Counted from the first letter of the stretch, positions 10,794 through 20,622 are shown. The stretch is 64,000 nucleotides of DNA from Exiguobacterium sp. J17977 (GCF_018616375.1 NZ_JAEQBB010000003.1:248001-312000); one strand, 5' to 3'. The notes: a model not told the origin generated them from the letters alone. Numbers and translations: made by a program.

Positions 10794-11072
10794 ATGGAAA
10801 CTCTCGTAGCACTATTACCGATGATCCTTATTTTCGTCGTGTTCTACTTCTTGTTGATCCGTCCGCAGACGAAACGTCAGAAGGAAGTACAATCGATGCA
10901 AAACGCGCTTGAGCGTGGGGATCACGTCGTAACAATCGGCGGCCTTCACGGCGTCGTCCACCAAATCGAAGACACACAAGTCACATTGAAATGTGACCAG
11001 TCACTCCTCAAATTCAATCGCAGTGCGATTGCTGAAGTGACGAAAAAAGGCAACTCGTCATTCGCCGAGTAA
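10794..11072 (+). CDS. yajC: Preprotein translocase accessory subunit YajC
   Basis: A 92-residue single-span protein that associates with SecDF at the membrane. One N-terminal membrane segment (LLPMILIFVVFYFLLIRPQ) is followed by the conserved RPQTKRQKEVQSMQNAL motif and the soluble GDHVVTIGGLHGVV domain. The start ATG is preceded by GAAAGGGTG. The secD-secF pair lies 4 kb downstream. Confidence 0.95.
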   Translation: METLVALLPMILIFVVFYFLLIRPQTKRQKEVQSMQNALERGDHVVTIGGLHGVVHQIEDTQVTLKCDQSLLKFNRSAIAEVTKKGNSSFAE

Positions 11073-11079
11073 CCAAACA

Positions 11080-11111
11080 ACGCCTGACCATCACTGGTCA
11101 GGCGTATTTTT
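11080..11111. terminator. Terminator after yajC
   Basis: Stem CGCCTGACC / GGTCAGGCG followed by TATTTTT. The 3' end of the convergent flavoprotein gene lies inside the stem, so one hairpin closes both units. Confidence 0.88.
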
Positions 11112-12252
11112 GTGCAGCAAATAGTTGGGGGATAATCCGCCGTGCCGCTTCTTGTCCGCCATAGATGGCGCGGGCGAACGGTCCGACGACTAAATCGGCA
11201 TAGGCTCCGGTCATGTAAAAGTTGTCGGTCCAAGCAAGGGTCTCGTCGAGGACGGGCGTACCGCATGGGGTGAGAGGCAAGTCGAGCTGCTCGAGGAGCG
11301 GTCGCAAAAACGACTGTCTCGTGTCGAGCGGTCGAATGCCCGTACAGCAGACAATCTCCGACGACGGTAGAGCGCGTCCATCGACATATAGCTGGTCGTC
11401 ACGACGGACCGCATCGCCAATGACGTGATCAATCACGCCTTGACGGATGAGTCGTTTCACTTTGAGGACGAGATCGTTCGGGGACGTCCCAGGTCGACGC
11501 TCAGCTTTGACGAAGGAGCGTTTCTCGACCCAATCGTCTTCGAGTTGATGGAAGGCCCGTAAGCCTTTCGGTCCCATGAAGCTACGGTCGGCGTCGAACT
11601 GGCTCACCTCGAGCGGTCGTTTCGTGACGAGCGTGACGTGATGTCCTTGTTGGTGCCGAGACAAGACGTAATGGAGCGCCGTAATGCCGCCACCGACGAT
11701 CGTCACTTCATGTTGTTCATGAGGTTGATCAGGCGAGAAGACATGTCGGCATCCCGGAAGTCCGGCCCAGTCCGGAAGATGGACGGTGTTCGATTGTCCC
11801 GTCGCGACGATCACCACGTCGGCCGTGATCCGCCGATTTGTCGTCTCGATTACGTAGACGTCATCGAATCGAGACACTCGTTCGACGGGTTCGTTCCCGA
11901 CGAAACGGGACGGTAGCTGCCAGTCATCGATCGTCTGGTCGCAGTGGTCGTTAAACAGGGCGAGCGACGGGCGTCCGAACGTGTCTTTAAAGTGATGGGA
12001 GCCGTAATCGTAATTGGCGGCAAACTGTTTCAGCGCGTGCGGGTTGGACGAAAGATGATGGACTCGCGTCGAACGTAAATGCGACATCGAGATACGGCCG
12101 GTTTGTGTCTTCCAATTGCGGAGCGGCGAGTCGTTCGCGTCGATGATCATCAAATCGTCGAGTGCCCCACCTTGTTCTAAGTAGGATACGGCGAGCGTCA
12201 TGCCATGAATGCCGCCACCGATAATCAAAATCCGTGTATGTGAAGAAATCAT
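11098..12252 (-). CDS. FAD/NAD(P)-binding oxidoreductase, candidate Zur-regulated
   Basis: A 384-residue two-dinucleotide-fold flavoprotein. The FAD site is ILIIGGGIHGMTLAVSYL at the N-terminus, and the NAD(P)H site is VTIVGGGITALHYVLS near residue 183. Between them is VVIVATGQSNTVHLP, and near the end is MTGAYADLVVGPFARAIYGG. The layout resembles the lysine/ornithine N-monooxygenase (SidA/IucD/PvdA) branch of flavoprotein monooxygenases. Substrate residues cannot be checked, so hydroxylase activity is not claimed. The start ATG follows GAGGTGACCC. A near-consensus Zur box covers the upstream region at 12266-12286, pointing to induction in zinc shortage. No siderophore genes adjoin it. Confidence 0.82.
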   Translation of the reverse strand: MISSHTRILIIGGGIHGMTLAVSYLEQGGALDDLMIIDANDSPLRNWKTQTGRISMSHLRSTRVHHLSSNPHALKQFAANYDYGSHHFKDTFGRPSLALFNDHCDQTIDDWQLPSRFVGNEPVERVSRFDDVYVIETTNRRITADVVIVATGQSNTVHLPDWAGLPGCRHVFSPDQPHEQHEVTIVGGGITALHYVLSRHQQGHHVTLVTKRPLEVSQFDADRSFMGPKGLRAFHQLEDDWVEKRSFVKAERRPGTSPNDLVLKVKRLIRQGVIDHVIGDAVRRDDQLYVDGRALPSSEIVCCTGIRPLDTRQSFLRPLLEQLDLPLTPCGTPVLDETLAWTDNFYMTGAYADLVVGPFARAIYGGQEAARRIIPQLFAAQKYA

Positions 12253-12265
12253 TGGGTCACCTCAT

Positions 12266-12286
12266 AAATAGTAATCGTTACGATTT
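12266..12286. promoter_or_regulatory. Zur-like operator
   Basis: Half-sites AAATAGTAAT and GTTACGATTT flank a single C. This matches the Bacillus Zur consensus (AAATCGTAAT, N, ATTACGATTT) at 18 of 20 positions. A Fur 7-1-7 match scores clearly lower. It lies 14 bases upstream of the flavoprotein start, a position suited to repression. Confidence 0.75.
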
Positions 12287-12364
12287 GTATCATAGCGGAA
12301 ATGACAGCTTTTTGTCAAACTGTGTCAATACGACGAATCATCCACCTTATTTCTAAAAATCAAA

Positions 12365-12393
12365 TTGAATCGTGAAAACGTTTGCATTATCGT
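12365..12393 (+). promoter_or_regulatory. Chemoreceptor promoter with cre-like (CcpA) site
   Basis: TTGAAT, a 17-base spacer and TATCGT form a candidate promoter. TGAAAACGTTTGCA at 12373-12386 fits the catabolite response element consensus TGWAANCGNTNWCA at 13 of 14 positions and fills the spacer, so CcpA binding would block polymerase. The -10 is weak, which lowers certainty for the promoter itself. Confidence 0.55.
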
Positions 12394-12429
12394 CAAGTTG
12401 AGAAGAATCGGAAAGAAGGAGAAGAAGAC

Positions 12430-14190
12430 ATGGATGTGAAACGATTGCTACGCCCGCTTAAAAAATTGAAGGTTCGACGTCGTCCTGTGAGAGTGAAAGG
12501 CCGGTCGTCGATGCGGCGTAAAATGGCGACCGCGCTCGTACCGACGTTGATTGCCTTATTGATGGTCGGTGCGCTCGGCTCGTATCAATTACAGAATGCG
12601 ACGTCCGAGTACGACCGGGTATTGAACGAACGTGTGCAGGACATGCTCGTCGCCGAGGATTTGGCGTTGACCGTGACGGATGCCGAACGCTATTTGAACT
12701 ACTATCTGCTCGTCTCGAACCCGAAGACGCTCATCAGCCTCGAAGCGGCGCAGACGAAACGCGACGAGTTGATGAACAAGCTCGAACAGTCGTCGTCCGA
12801 TTCGAAAGTCCTCGCCTGGATTGGCGACCTCGAGAAGTTCAATCAACATCTCGACACAGAAATGGCACGCGTCATCGATCTTCGTCAACAACAAGATGAA
12901 ATCGGCTATAAAACGGTACTCAATACGAGCGTGACGCCGACGACGGACCGCGTCCGGATGACGGTGACCGATCTCGTCACGTATCAAGGCGAGGCGCTCG
13001 CTGCTGAGTCGGAAGCGGTCCAAGCGAGTGCCGGGCAGTCAATCATTTGGATGATCGTCATTAGTATCATCGGTGTCGCCATCGGTCTATTCTCGCTTCT
13101 CGCGCTCCAAAAGCTGTTCTTGAAGCCGATCAATCGACTCGTGAGCGAAGCGCGCGTCGTCGCTGAAGGCGATTTGACTGGGAGCGATATCGAGGTCGGC
13201 TCGAACGATGAGCTCGGTGACCTCGTCACGGCGTTCAACGATATGAAACGCAATCTCGTCGGCCTGATTCGTCAAGTCGGGGCGGCCTCGGACAAAGTGA
13301 CGGCCTACTCGGAAGAACTGTATGCGAGCACGGACCACGTCGCCACGACGACGCAAGGTGTGGCCGGCTTGTTCGAACAGATGAACCTTGCCGCCCAAGT
13401 GTCGGCGAAACGGGCCGAGGAAGGGACGTCCGGCGTCAATCAAGCCGTCGTCGGCTTGAACCAAATCGCCTCTGCCTCGCAAGGTGTGAACGAGCAGACG
13501 ATTCATACACTCGAAGCGGCGAGTGGGGGACTCGAAACGATTCAGTTGGCCGAACAGCAGATGCGGGAAATTCAACAAGCGAACGACTTGACGCAACAGA
13601 TGGTCGAGCGCTTATCGAATCAATCGCTCGAGATTGAGAAAATCACGCGTTCCATCACGGCCATCACGGAACAGACGAACTTGCTCGCCTTGAACGCGGC
13701 GATTGAAGCGGCCCGAGCCGGAGAACACGGCAAAGGATTTGCCGTCGTTGCAGCCGAGGTCAGAAAACTCGCCGAAGAGTCGAAACAGTCAGCGAAACAA
13801 ATTCAAGCGGTCGTCGTCGATATTCAGCGCGACACGTCGGAAGTCGAGGCGGCGTTCGATGTCACGAGTCAGCATGTGACGAGCGGCGTGACCCAAATGG
13901 GCGAAGTCGCCGGTGCGTTCCGTGAAATCGTCACCGTCATCCAAGAGACGTCTCGTCAAATGAGTGAGATTGCGGCAGCGACGGAAGAAGTAAGTGCGAA
14001 TACGACCGAAGTCGCGGTCTCGGTCGAAGATATGTCGACGAATGCTGTCTCGACGCAACGAAGTGTCGAAGAGGCGGGCGCGAACGTCGAAGAGCAACTC
14101 GCCGCGATTCAAGAAATCAACGGCATCGCCGAGACGATGAGCCATATGTCGGTCGAGTTGAAAGATCTCGTACATCTCTTCAAAGCATAA
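12430..14190 (+). CDS. Methyl-accepting chemotaxis protein
   Basis: A 586-residue transmembrane receptor. A basic cytoplasmic leader of about 30 residues precedes membrane segment 1 (about 33-52). An extracellular helical domain of the four-helix-bundle type follows, then segment 2 (about 205-230), a HAMP linker ([20 protein letters not shown]) and the signalling hairpin with tip [20 protein letters not shown]. The C-terminus lacks a CheR-tethering pentapeptide. The ligand is unknown. A TTG at 12382 reads in frame but has no site; ATG 12430 has AAGGAG 9 bases upstream. The cre-like element upstream suggests carbon-source control. Confidence 0.93.
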   Translation: MDVKRLLRPLKKLKVRRRPVRVKGRSSMRRKMATALVPTLIALLMVGALGSYQLQNATSEYDRVLNERVQDMLVAEDLALTVTDAERYLNYYLLVSNPKTLISLEAAQTKRDELMNKLEQSSSDSKVLAWIGDLEKFNQHLDTEMARVIDLRQQQDEIGYKTVLNTSVTPTTDRVRMTVTDLVTYQGEALAAESEAVQASAGQSIIWMIVISIIGVAIGLFSLLALQKLFLKPINRLVSEARVVAEGDLTGSDIEVGSNDELGDLVTAFNDMKRNLVGLIRQVGAASDKVTAYSEELYASTDHVATTTQGVAGLFEQMNLAAQVSAKRAEEGTSGVNQAVVGLNQIASASQGVNEQTIHTLEAASGGLETIQLAEQQMREIQQANDLTQQMVERLSNQSLEIEKITRSITAITEQTNLLALNAAIEAARAGEHGKGFAVVAAEVRKLAEESKQSAKQIQAVVVDIQRDTSEVEAAFDVTSQHVTSGVTQMGEVAGAFREIVTVIQETSRQMSEIAAATEEVSANTTEVAVSVEDMSTNAVSTQRSVEEAGANVEEQLAAIQEINGIAETMSHMSVELKDLVHLFKA

Positions 14191-14227
14191 AAATAGCGTC
14201 CCCTCGATTGTCGAGGAGACGCTATTT
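14191..14227. terminator. Bidirectional terminator
   Basis: AAATAGCGTC..CCTCGA / TCGAGG..GACGCTATTT forms a long stem between the convergent chemoreceptor and ZIP transporter genes. Confidence 0.88.
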
Positions 14228-14229
14228 CA

Positions 14230-15084
14230 TTACATTAACAAAATCAGGCTGGCTGCCATGACCATCATACCGGCGACCATGCCGTACACTGCATGGTGGG
14301 CCCGTCCGTATTCGCGGGCGGCTGGGAGCAATTCATCGAGCGAGATGAACACCATGATGCCACCGACGGCCGCGAAGATGATTCCGAACACCGTGTCGCT
14401 TAAGAACGGCATCAACAACAGGAAACCAACGGCCGCGCCAAGCGGTTCGGCGAGTCCGGATAAGAAGGACAGTTTCAGCGCCTTCTTCCGAGAGCCGGTC
14501 GCGTAGTAAATCGGGACCGAGACGGCAATCCCTTCTGGAATGTTGTGCAGTGCGATGGCGATGGCGATCGCTAAACCGACGGCCGGGTCATCGAGGGCCG
14601 AGATGAACGTAGCCAAACCTTCCGGGAAGTTGTGAATCGTGATGGCGAGTGCCATGAAGATTCCCATTTTATGAAGCCGCTGTTTCGTCTCATGATTCAA
14701 CGGGACGCGTTCGGTCGCCGTCGTCGCGAGTTCTTGGGACGACGGGTCGTTTTGCATCGTCTCGACGAATTTGACTTCATGCGGGTTCTCAGGAGACGGG
14801 ATGAACTTGTCAATCAAGGCGATTAACAACATACCGCCAAAGAACGCGAGGACTGTATAGAGTGTCCCGGTCTGCTCGCCATGGGCGCCGACGAGTTCAT
14901 CGAGCGCTTTTGGGAAAATCTCGATAAAGGATACGTAAATCATGACCCCGCCTGAGAAGCCAAGGGACACCGACAAGAAGGCTGTGTTAGTCCGTTTGGC
15001 GAAGAAGGCGATCATACTTCCGATCCCCGTCGCGAGTCCAGCGAACAACGTCAGTAAAAAGGCATAGATAATCGTGCTATCCAT
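14230..15084 (-). CDS. zupT: ZIP-family divalent metal transporter, ZupT-like
   Basis: A 284-residue transporter with about eight membrane segments, predicted to import zinc and related divalent metals. The paired metal-site motifs are TIHNFPEG and ALHNIPEG in the two central helices. A GFSGGVMIYVSFIEIFPKA segment comes early and a hydrophilic loop lies near residues 90-140. ZupT is the closest named subgroup; the metal preference is not proven by sequence. It stands alone, convergent with the chemoreceptor. I see no clear Zur box in the 220 bases upstream, in contrast to the flavoprotein 2 kb away. Confidence 0.85.
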   Translation of the reverse strand: MDSTIIYAFLLTLFAGLATGIGSMIAFFAKRTNTAFLSVSLGFSGGVMIYVSFIEIFPKALDELVGAHGEQTGTLYTVLAFFGGMLLIALIDKFIPSPENPHEVKFVETMQNDPSSQELATTATERVPLNHETKQRLHKMGIFMALAITIHNFPEGLATFISALDDPAVGLAIAIAIALHNIPEGIAVSVPIYYATGSRKKALKLSFLSGLAEPLGAAVGFLLLMPFLSDTVFGIIFAAVGGIMVFISLDELLPAAREYGRAHHAVYGMVAGMMVMAASLILLM

Positions 15085-15304
15085 TGGAAAGGACTCCTTT
15101 ACGTGTAGTGTGTAAGTTGATAATCACATCATAGCTCAAGTTTTGCCCTAACGCAACATTTAGTCGTATACGCAAAAAAACGTGGGAAATCAACGCTCCC
15201 GTGTTACAATTTTAGGAAAACGATTGATAAATGTTTAGAATATTTGTAATGTTAACGAGAGAAGTTTTTTTACGAGAACATGTGTTTAGAAAGGAATTTG
15301 TCGT

Positions 15305-16606
15305 ATGTACAAAAAAGGGAATATCGCGATCTTTGCGGTCATCATGATTGCAACGATCCTACTCGCCGTCTTGACGACACCTTGGGTCGTGAAGAACACG
15401 AACCTCGGCCTTGACCTCAAAGGCGGGTTTGAAGTACTTTACGAAGTCCAGCCGCTTGAAGACGGCGATGTCATCGATCAATCTGCGATGAATGCAACCG
15501 TTCGCGCCATCAACAACCGGGTCAACGTGCTCGGTGTGTCTGAACCGGACATCCGGATTGAGGACAGCAACCGAATCCGCGTTCAACTCGCGGGTGTTTC
15601 GAACCAAAACGATGCCCGCGAAGTGCTCTCGTCGACGGCACAACTCACGTTCCGTGACATCGACGACAACGTCCTCCTCGACGGGAAGGACTTGGCGCCG
15701 CGTGGTGCCTCGATCAGCTACGATCAGCAAGGGAACCCGGTCGTCGAATTGACGCTTCAGTCGGCAGAACAGTTCGGTGAAGTGACGTCTGAGATCGCAC
15801 AGCGTCCGGCACCGGAAAACCGTCTCGTCATCTGGCTCGATTATGAGGAAGGTGACACGTACGAAGAAGAGATTCAAAAAGAGAACTCGAAAATCGTCTC
15901 GGACGCTTCGGTCAACGGACCGATTCTTTCAGATAAAGCCATCATCTCAGGTGGAGATATCGATGCCGAGAGCGGTCAACGTTTAGCCGATATCTTGAAC
16001 GCCGGGGCACTCCCGGTCAAACTTGAAGAGATTTACTCGACGTCGGTCTCGGCCCAGTTCGGTCAAGACGCGCTTGAGAAGACCGTATTCGCGTCGGTCA
16101 TCGGTGTCATCGCCATCTTCTTGTTCATGTTGTTCTTCTATCGTTTACCCGGTCTCGTCTCAATCATCACACTCATTTTGTATATCAACTTGATTATGTT
16201 GTTCTTTAACGGCATTAACGCCGTCTTGACGTTGCCAGGGATTGCCGGTCTCGTCCTCGGAATCGGTATGGCGGTCGATGCGAACATCATCACGGCCGAG
16301 CGGATTAAAGACGAGCTTCGCTCAGGGAAGTCGGTCCTATCGGCGTTCCGTGCCGGTAACCGTCGCTCGCTCAGTACGATTATCGATGCCAACTTGACGA
16401 CGCTCATCTCGGCAGCGGTCTTGTTCTATTTCGGAACGAGTTCCGTCAAAGGGTTCGCGCTCATGCTCATGATTTCGATCGCGATGACATTCATCTCGAA
16501 CGTCTTCATCTCGCGTTATTTGATGCACCTCCTCGTCGCAAGTCGTCTGTTCGACAAGCGTAAAGGCTGGTTTGGTGTGAAGGAGAGTGAAATCCGTGAA
16601 CTTTAA
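15305..16606 (+). CDS. secD: Protein translocase subunit SecD
   Basis: A 433-residue membrane protein that uses the proton gradient to finish Sec-dependent export. It has one N-terminal span, then GLDLKGGFEVLYEV (SecD motif), a large extracytoplasmic P1 region to about residue 250, and five more spans. Those include GLVLGIGMAVDANIITAERIKDELR. In Bacillus subtilis SecD and SecF are fused in one chain, but here they are separate and overlap by 11 bases in different frames. The start ATG follows AGAAAGGAATTTG. Confidence 0.95.
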   Translation: MYKKGNIAIFAVIMIATILLAVLTTPWVVKNTNLGLDLKGGFEVLYEVQPLEDGDVIDQSAMNATVRAINNRVNVLGVSEPDIRIEDSNRIRVQLAGVSNQNDAREVLSSTAQLTFRDIDDNVLLDGKDLAPRGASISYDQQGNPVVELTLQSAEQFGEVTSEIAQRPAPENRLVIWLDYEEGDTYEEEIQKENSKIVSDASVNGPILSDKAIISGGDIDAESGQRLADILNAGALPVKLEEIYSTSVSAQFGQDALEKTVFASVIGVIAIFLFMLFFYRLPGLVSIITLILYINLIMLFFNGINAVLTLPGIAGLVLGIGMAVDANIITAERIKDELRSGKSVLSAFRAGNRRSLSTIIDANLTTLISAAVLFYFGTSSVKGFALMLMISIAMTFISNVFISRYLMHLLVASRLFDKRKGWFGVKESEIREL

Positions 16607-17519
16607 GCTCACTGAATTAAACTATATTAAACCGATGCGCACGATGTTCCTCATCTCGTGTGCCGTCGTCATCATCGGTCTCGGTATCTTGTTCTTCCGC
16701 GGGTTGAACCTCGGCATCGACTTTGCGTCTGGAACGCGGGTCGAAGTCCAGACCGAGTCGCAAGTGTCACAAGACGAGTTAGCGGCTGCCTTCACCGAGG
16801 CGGGCGTGGATGAAGACATCTCTTCTGTCCAATACGCAGAAGGCGGGACGCTCGCGAACGTGACCTTCGTCGGGCAGCTTACCCAAGAAGAAGTCGCATC
16901 GGTGAAGACCGTGTTCACGGAGACGTTCGGGAACGACCCGAACATCAGCACCGTCTCAGCCGAGGTTGGGCGAGACATCGCCCGTAACGCGATTTACGCC
17001 GTCGCGCTCGCATCGCTCGGGATTATCTTGTATATCACGTTCCGCTTCCAATTTTCTTACGGTGTCGCCACCGTGGTCGCCATGCTCCACGATGCGTTCT
17101 TCATGCTCGTGGCGTTCTCGATTTTTGGCATCGAGGTCAACTTGTACTTCGTCGCCGCCATCTTGACGATTATCGGGTATTCGGTCAACGATACAATCGT
17201 GACGTTCGACCGGGTACGCGAGAACATTCAAGCGTATGAGAAAGAACGGAAAATCAAGACGATGGACGAGTATCGTATGCTTGTGAACAAAGCGATTCAA
17301 GAGACGATCGTCCGGTCGATCAACACGGTCGTCACTGTATTGTTCACCGTCATCGCTTTGTACATCTTCGGCGCCGAATCGATTCGCGGCTTCTCGCTCG
17401 CGCTTCTCGTCGGCCTCATCATGGGAATGTACTCGTCGATCTTCATCGCCTCATACCTTTGGTTGCTTATCAAAGGCATGTCGCTCAACAAAAAGAAATC
17501 AGCTGCCCCAGAGGCGTAA
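16596..17519 (+). CDS. secF: Protein translocase subunit SecF
   Basis: A 307-residue partner of SecD with six membrane segments. Motifs LGIDFASGTRVEVQ after span 1, EVGRDIARNAIYAV, and IGYSVNDTIVTFDRVREN (the SecF signature) are intact. A GTG at 16587 reads in frame but touches the AGGAG site. GTG 16596 gives 10-base spacing and was chosen. It overlaps the secD end by 11 bases, so translation is probably coupled. Confidence 0.95.
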   Translation: MNFKLTELNYIKPMRTMFLISCAVVIIGLGILFFRGLNLGIDFASGTRVEVQTESQVSQDELAAAFTEAGVDEDISSVQYAEGGTLANVTFVGQLTQEEVASVKTVFTETFGNDPNISTVSAEVGRDIARNAIYAVALASLGIILYITFRFQFSYGVATVVAMLHDAFFMLVAFSIFGIEVNLYFVAAILTIIGYSVNDTIVTFDRVRENIQAYEKERKIKTMDEYRMLVNKAIQETIVRSINTVVTVLFTVIALYIFGAESIRGFSLALLVGLIMGMYSSIFIASYLWLLIKGMSLNKKKSAAPEA

Positions 17520-17524
17520 TCACT

Positions 17525-17554
17525 GGTCTCCCGAATCAATCGGGGGACCTTTTT
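17525..17554 (+). terminator. Terminator of secDF
   Basis: Stem GGTCTCCCGA / TCGGGGGACC (one G-T pair) followed by T5, six bases past the secF stop. Confidence 0.88.
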
Positions 17555-17620
17555 GAATGTCAAGACGGCACTTCACTCGCTCGTTCTGATATAATCTACA
17601 ATTGATTGGAGTGAGGCATT

Positions 17621-19912
17621 ATGTATCATGCGAAGAAACGTTGGGTGTATCCAGAGACGGATACAGCGGCGGTTGAACAGTTACAGACAGAACTAAATAT
17701 ATCGGAGCAACTCGCGACGCTCCTCACGCAACGGGGGCACCGCGACGTCGAGGCGGCCAAGGCGTTTTTATACGTCGAGGATGAATTGACGTTCCATGAC
17801 CCGTTTTTATTTGAACAGATGCCAAAAGTCGTCGAACGTTTGAAACAGGCGGCCGACGAAGGTGAGATGGTATTGATTTATGGTGACTATGACGTCGACG
17901 GTGTCAGTGCCTCGGCCGTCATGTGGCACGCCTTGACCGAGATTGGCGTCATGGCGGAATGTTATATCCCGAACCGGTTCACCGAAGGGTATGGACCGAA
18001 CAAAGAGGCGTTCAGCTGGGCCGCTGGTGAAGGGTTCACCCTAATCATCACGGTCGACTGCGGCATCTCAGGGATTGAAGAGGCGGCGCTCTTGAAAGAG
18101 CTCGGTGTCGACTTGATTATCACCGACCACCATGAACCGAAAGAGACGTTACCGGACGCGTTCGCCATCATCCATCCCCATATCGACCCGTCGTATCCGT
18201 ACGATAAACTCGCCGGGGCAGGCGTCGCCCTCAAAGTGGCCCACGCCGTGCTGGACCGGATGCCGGATGAGCTGCTCGACTTGGCCGTCCTCGGCACGAT
18301 CGCCGACCTCGTCCCGCTCGACGGGGAGAACCGTCTGCTCGCCAAACTCGGACTCAAGGCGCTCGACGATTCGAAGCGTCCAGGGATTTTGGCGCTCCGT
18401 GAAGTGTGCGCGCTCACGGACGGGACACTGAACGAGGAGTCGGTCGGGTTTGCCTTCGGACCGCGTATCAATGCCGCCGGTCGTCTCGATTCGGCGATGC
18501 CGGCGCTCCAGATGCTGCTCGCCGAAAGCGTTGAGGAAGCACTCGAACTGGCCCAGAAGCTCGATAAACAGAACAAAGAGCGTCAAGACATCGTCAAGAC
18601 GATTGCCAAAGAAGCGACGGAACTCGTCGAAGCCTCGATGACGGACGACCGCGTCCTCGTCGTCGCCAGTGAACGCTGGAATCCAGGCGTCGTCGGAATT
18701 GTCGCCTCACGGCTCGTCGAGGCGTATTATCGTCCGGTCATCCTGTTATGCCATGATCCGAAGACAGGGAAGGCGAAAGGGTCGGGCCGCTCGATTGACG
18801 GTTTCGACTTGTTCAAAGAACTATCGAAGAATGAAGACATCTTGCCGCATTTCGGTGGCCATCCGGCCGCAGCCGGGATGACGCTTCAATCGGAGAACGT
18901 GGCCGAACTGCGCCGCCGTCTGAACGAACAAGCCGAGTCGATTCCGGATGAGACGTTCGTCGCCCGCGTCAACGTCGACTTGAAGCTCAACGTGAACGAT
19001 GTGTCGCTCGATTTGATCTCAGAAATCGGCAAGCTCGCCCCGTTCGGGATGGGCAATCCATCACCGCGTGTCGTCGTGGCAGATGCGAGACTGCGCGACA
19101 TCCGTCAAATCGGACGCGACAACACCCATTTGAAAGTCCAGCTCGCCGGGGACAAACGGGAACTCGATGGCATCGGCTTCGGTTTCGGTCATGTCGTCTC
19201 CGAGATTTCGAAGATGGCCCACGTCTCGGTCATGGGCAGTTTGCAAGTGAACGAATGGAACGGGATGCGCAAGCCACAGCTCATGATTCAAGACATCCGT
19301 GTCGACGGGTTCCAAGTGTTCGATTATCGGGGCAAGAAAAACTCGCTCGACGAATTGAAACAGCTGCCGGGCGACACGACGTCGTTCATCTCGTTCCAAG
19401 GGCGAGACGACTTCCCGCTCCACGACCTCGATACGCCGCTCAAGCCGTTCGTCGTCTTGCTCGATTTGCCGGACGAGGAAGACGTATTGGCAGACTTGTT
19501 GACCGAGGACGTTGAGCGCGTCTACTGTGCGTTCGGACAAGGCGGCTCGTTCTTCGAGAAGTTGCCGACACGGGAAGATTTCCGAACATACTACGTCCAT
19601 ATGGCGACGTGCGAACGGAAAAACCTGCGCGAAAACTTGATTCGATTGTCAATCGAGCGAAAATGGTCAAAAAATACGATTCAATTTATGCATCAAGTAT
19701 TCTCTGAACTCGAATTTCTTGTTACAATGGAAGACGGACTGCCTGGAGTGAATCCAGAAGCGCCGAAACGCGATTTGACCGAAGCGCCGTGTTACAAGCG
19801 CCGGGTCGGACGAGTCCAACTCGAGGAGCGTTTCATTTATGCGTCGTTGGCAGAACTGAAAGAGCGGTTACAATCATTGCGATCGAACAAGATGCAGGAG
19901 GCTTACACATAA
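17621..19912 (+). CDS. recJ: Single-strand-specific 5'-3' exonuclease RecJ
   Basis: A 763-residue DHH-family nuclease acting in recombination and mismatch repair. Metal-site motifs are [12 protein letters not shown] near residue 88, TVDCGISG, the DHH triad in [10 protein letters not shown], and the DHHA1 motif [10 protein letters not shown] near residue 415. The OB-fold and a C-terminal extension typical of Bacillales RecJ bring it to 763 residues, against about 577 in E. coli. A TATAAT at 17590 lies upstream. apt starts 2 bases after the stop. Confidence 0.95.
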   Translation: MYHAKKRWVYPETDTAAVEQLQTELNISEQLATLLTQRGHRDVEAAKAFLYVEDELTFHDPFLFEQMPKVVERLKQAADEGEMVLIYGDYDVDGVSASAVMWHALTEIGVMAECYIPNRFTEGYGPNKEAFSWAAGEGFTLIITVDCGISGIEEAALLKELGVDLIITDHHEPKETLPDAFAIIHPHIDPSYPYDKLAGAGVALKVAHAVLDRMPDELLDLAVLGTIADLVPLDGENRLLAKLGLKALDDSKRPGILALREVCALTDGTLNEESVGFAFGPRINAAGRLDSAMPALQMLLAESVEEALELAQKLDKQNKERQDIVKTIAKEATELVEASMTDDRVLVVASERWNPGVVGIVASRLVEAYYRPVILLCHDPKTGKAKGSGRSIDGFDLFKELSKNEDILPHFGGHPAAAGMTLQSENVAELRRRLNEQAESIPDETFVARVNVDLKLNVNDVSLDLISEIGKLAPFGMGNPSPRVVVADARLRDIRQIGRDNTHLKVQLAGDKRELDGIGFGFGHVVSEISKMAHVSVMGSLQVNEWNGMRKPQLMIQDIRVDGFQVFDYRGKKNSLDELKQLPGDTTSFISFQGRDDFPLHDLDTPLKPFVVLLDLPDEEDVLADLLTEDVERVYCAFGQGGSFFEKLPTREDFRTYYVHMATCERKNLRENLIRLSIERKWSKNTIQFMHQVFSELEFLVTMEDGLPGVNPEAPKRDLTEAPCYKRRVGRVQLEERFIYASLAELKERLQSLRSNKMQEAYT

Positions 19913-19913
19913 A

Positions 19914-20432
19914 ATGGATTTCAAACAGCATATTAAAGAAGTAGCGGATTACCCGAAAGAAGGAATCAGCTTCAAAGACATCACGTCACTCATGCAAGAC
20001 GGCCCAGCTTACAAAAAAGCGGTAGACGAACTCATCGCTTACGCACAGGAGCGCGGTGCTGAACTCATCGCCGGTCCGGAAGCACGTGGATTCGTCGTCG
20101 GTTGCCCGGCAGCGTACGCACTTGAACTCGGGTTCGTCCCGGTCCGTAAAGAAGGCAAGTTGCCACGTGAGACGGTTCGCGTCGCATACGGCCTTGAATA
20201 CGGTACAGACATTTTGACGATGCACAAAGATTCAATCAAACCGGGCCAACAAGTCGTCATCTTGGATGACTTGCTCGCAACAGGTGGCACGATTGAAGCG
20301 ACAATCAAAATGATTGAACAACTCGGCGGCGTTGTCGCGGGGATCGGATTCTTAATCGAACTTGATGGACTTGGTGGACGTGAGCGTCTCGAAGGGTACG
20401 ACGTGTTCTCACTCATCCGTTACGAAGATTGA
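19914..20432 (+). CDS. apt: Adenine phosphoribosyltransferase
   Basis: A 172-residue purine salvage enzyme that makes AMP from adenine and PRPP. The PRPP loop [16 protein letters not shown], the N-terminal [14 protein letters not shown] and [10 protein letters not shown] are all typical. It follows recJ by 2 bases in the Bacillus order recJ-apt-relA, with a terminator and a separate relA promoter after it. A GGAGG site overlaps the recJ end. Confidence 0.96.
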   Translation: MDFKQHIKEVADYPKEGISFKDITSLMQDGPAYKKAVDELIAYAQERGAELIAGPEARGFVVGCPAAYALELGFVPVRKEGKLPRETVRVAYGLEYGTDILTMHKDSIKPGQQVVILDDLLATGGTIEATIKMIEQLGGVVAGIGFLIELDGLGGRERLEGYDVFSLIRYED

Positions 20433-20437
20433 CCTAG

Positions 20438-20464
20438 ACGGGAAGCGATTAGCTTCCCGTTTTT
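20438..20464 (+). terminator. Terminator of recJ-apt
   Basis: Stem ACGGGAAGC / GCTTCCCGT with a 5-base loop, then TTTT. Confidence 0.88.
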
Positions 20465-20496
20465 GAATAGTTTTTGAGGAAAATAACCCACAACCT

Positions 20497-20525
20497 TTGA
20501 CAGGTCGTCAGATTTTTTCGATAAT
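20497..20525 (+). promoter_or_regulatory. Promoter of relA
   Basis: TTGACA, a 17-base spacer and GATAAT, about 100 bases before the relA start. It gives relA its own transcript after the apt terminator. Confidence 0.75.
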
Positions 20526-20622
20526 AGTAAATAAAATTAGAACATATTCTGTACGTTAACTACTACCATGCTGCGACGAGTCCAAGTCGATTGGAGCGGT
20601 AAGAAAAAGGGTGTCGAATGTT

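Noticed and set aside
12266-12286. Reading the operator of the flavoprotein as a Fur box
   Set aside because: Only about 10 of 14 positions fit the 7-1-7 Fur pattern, while 18 of 20 fit Zur.
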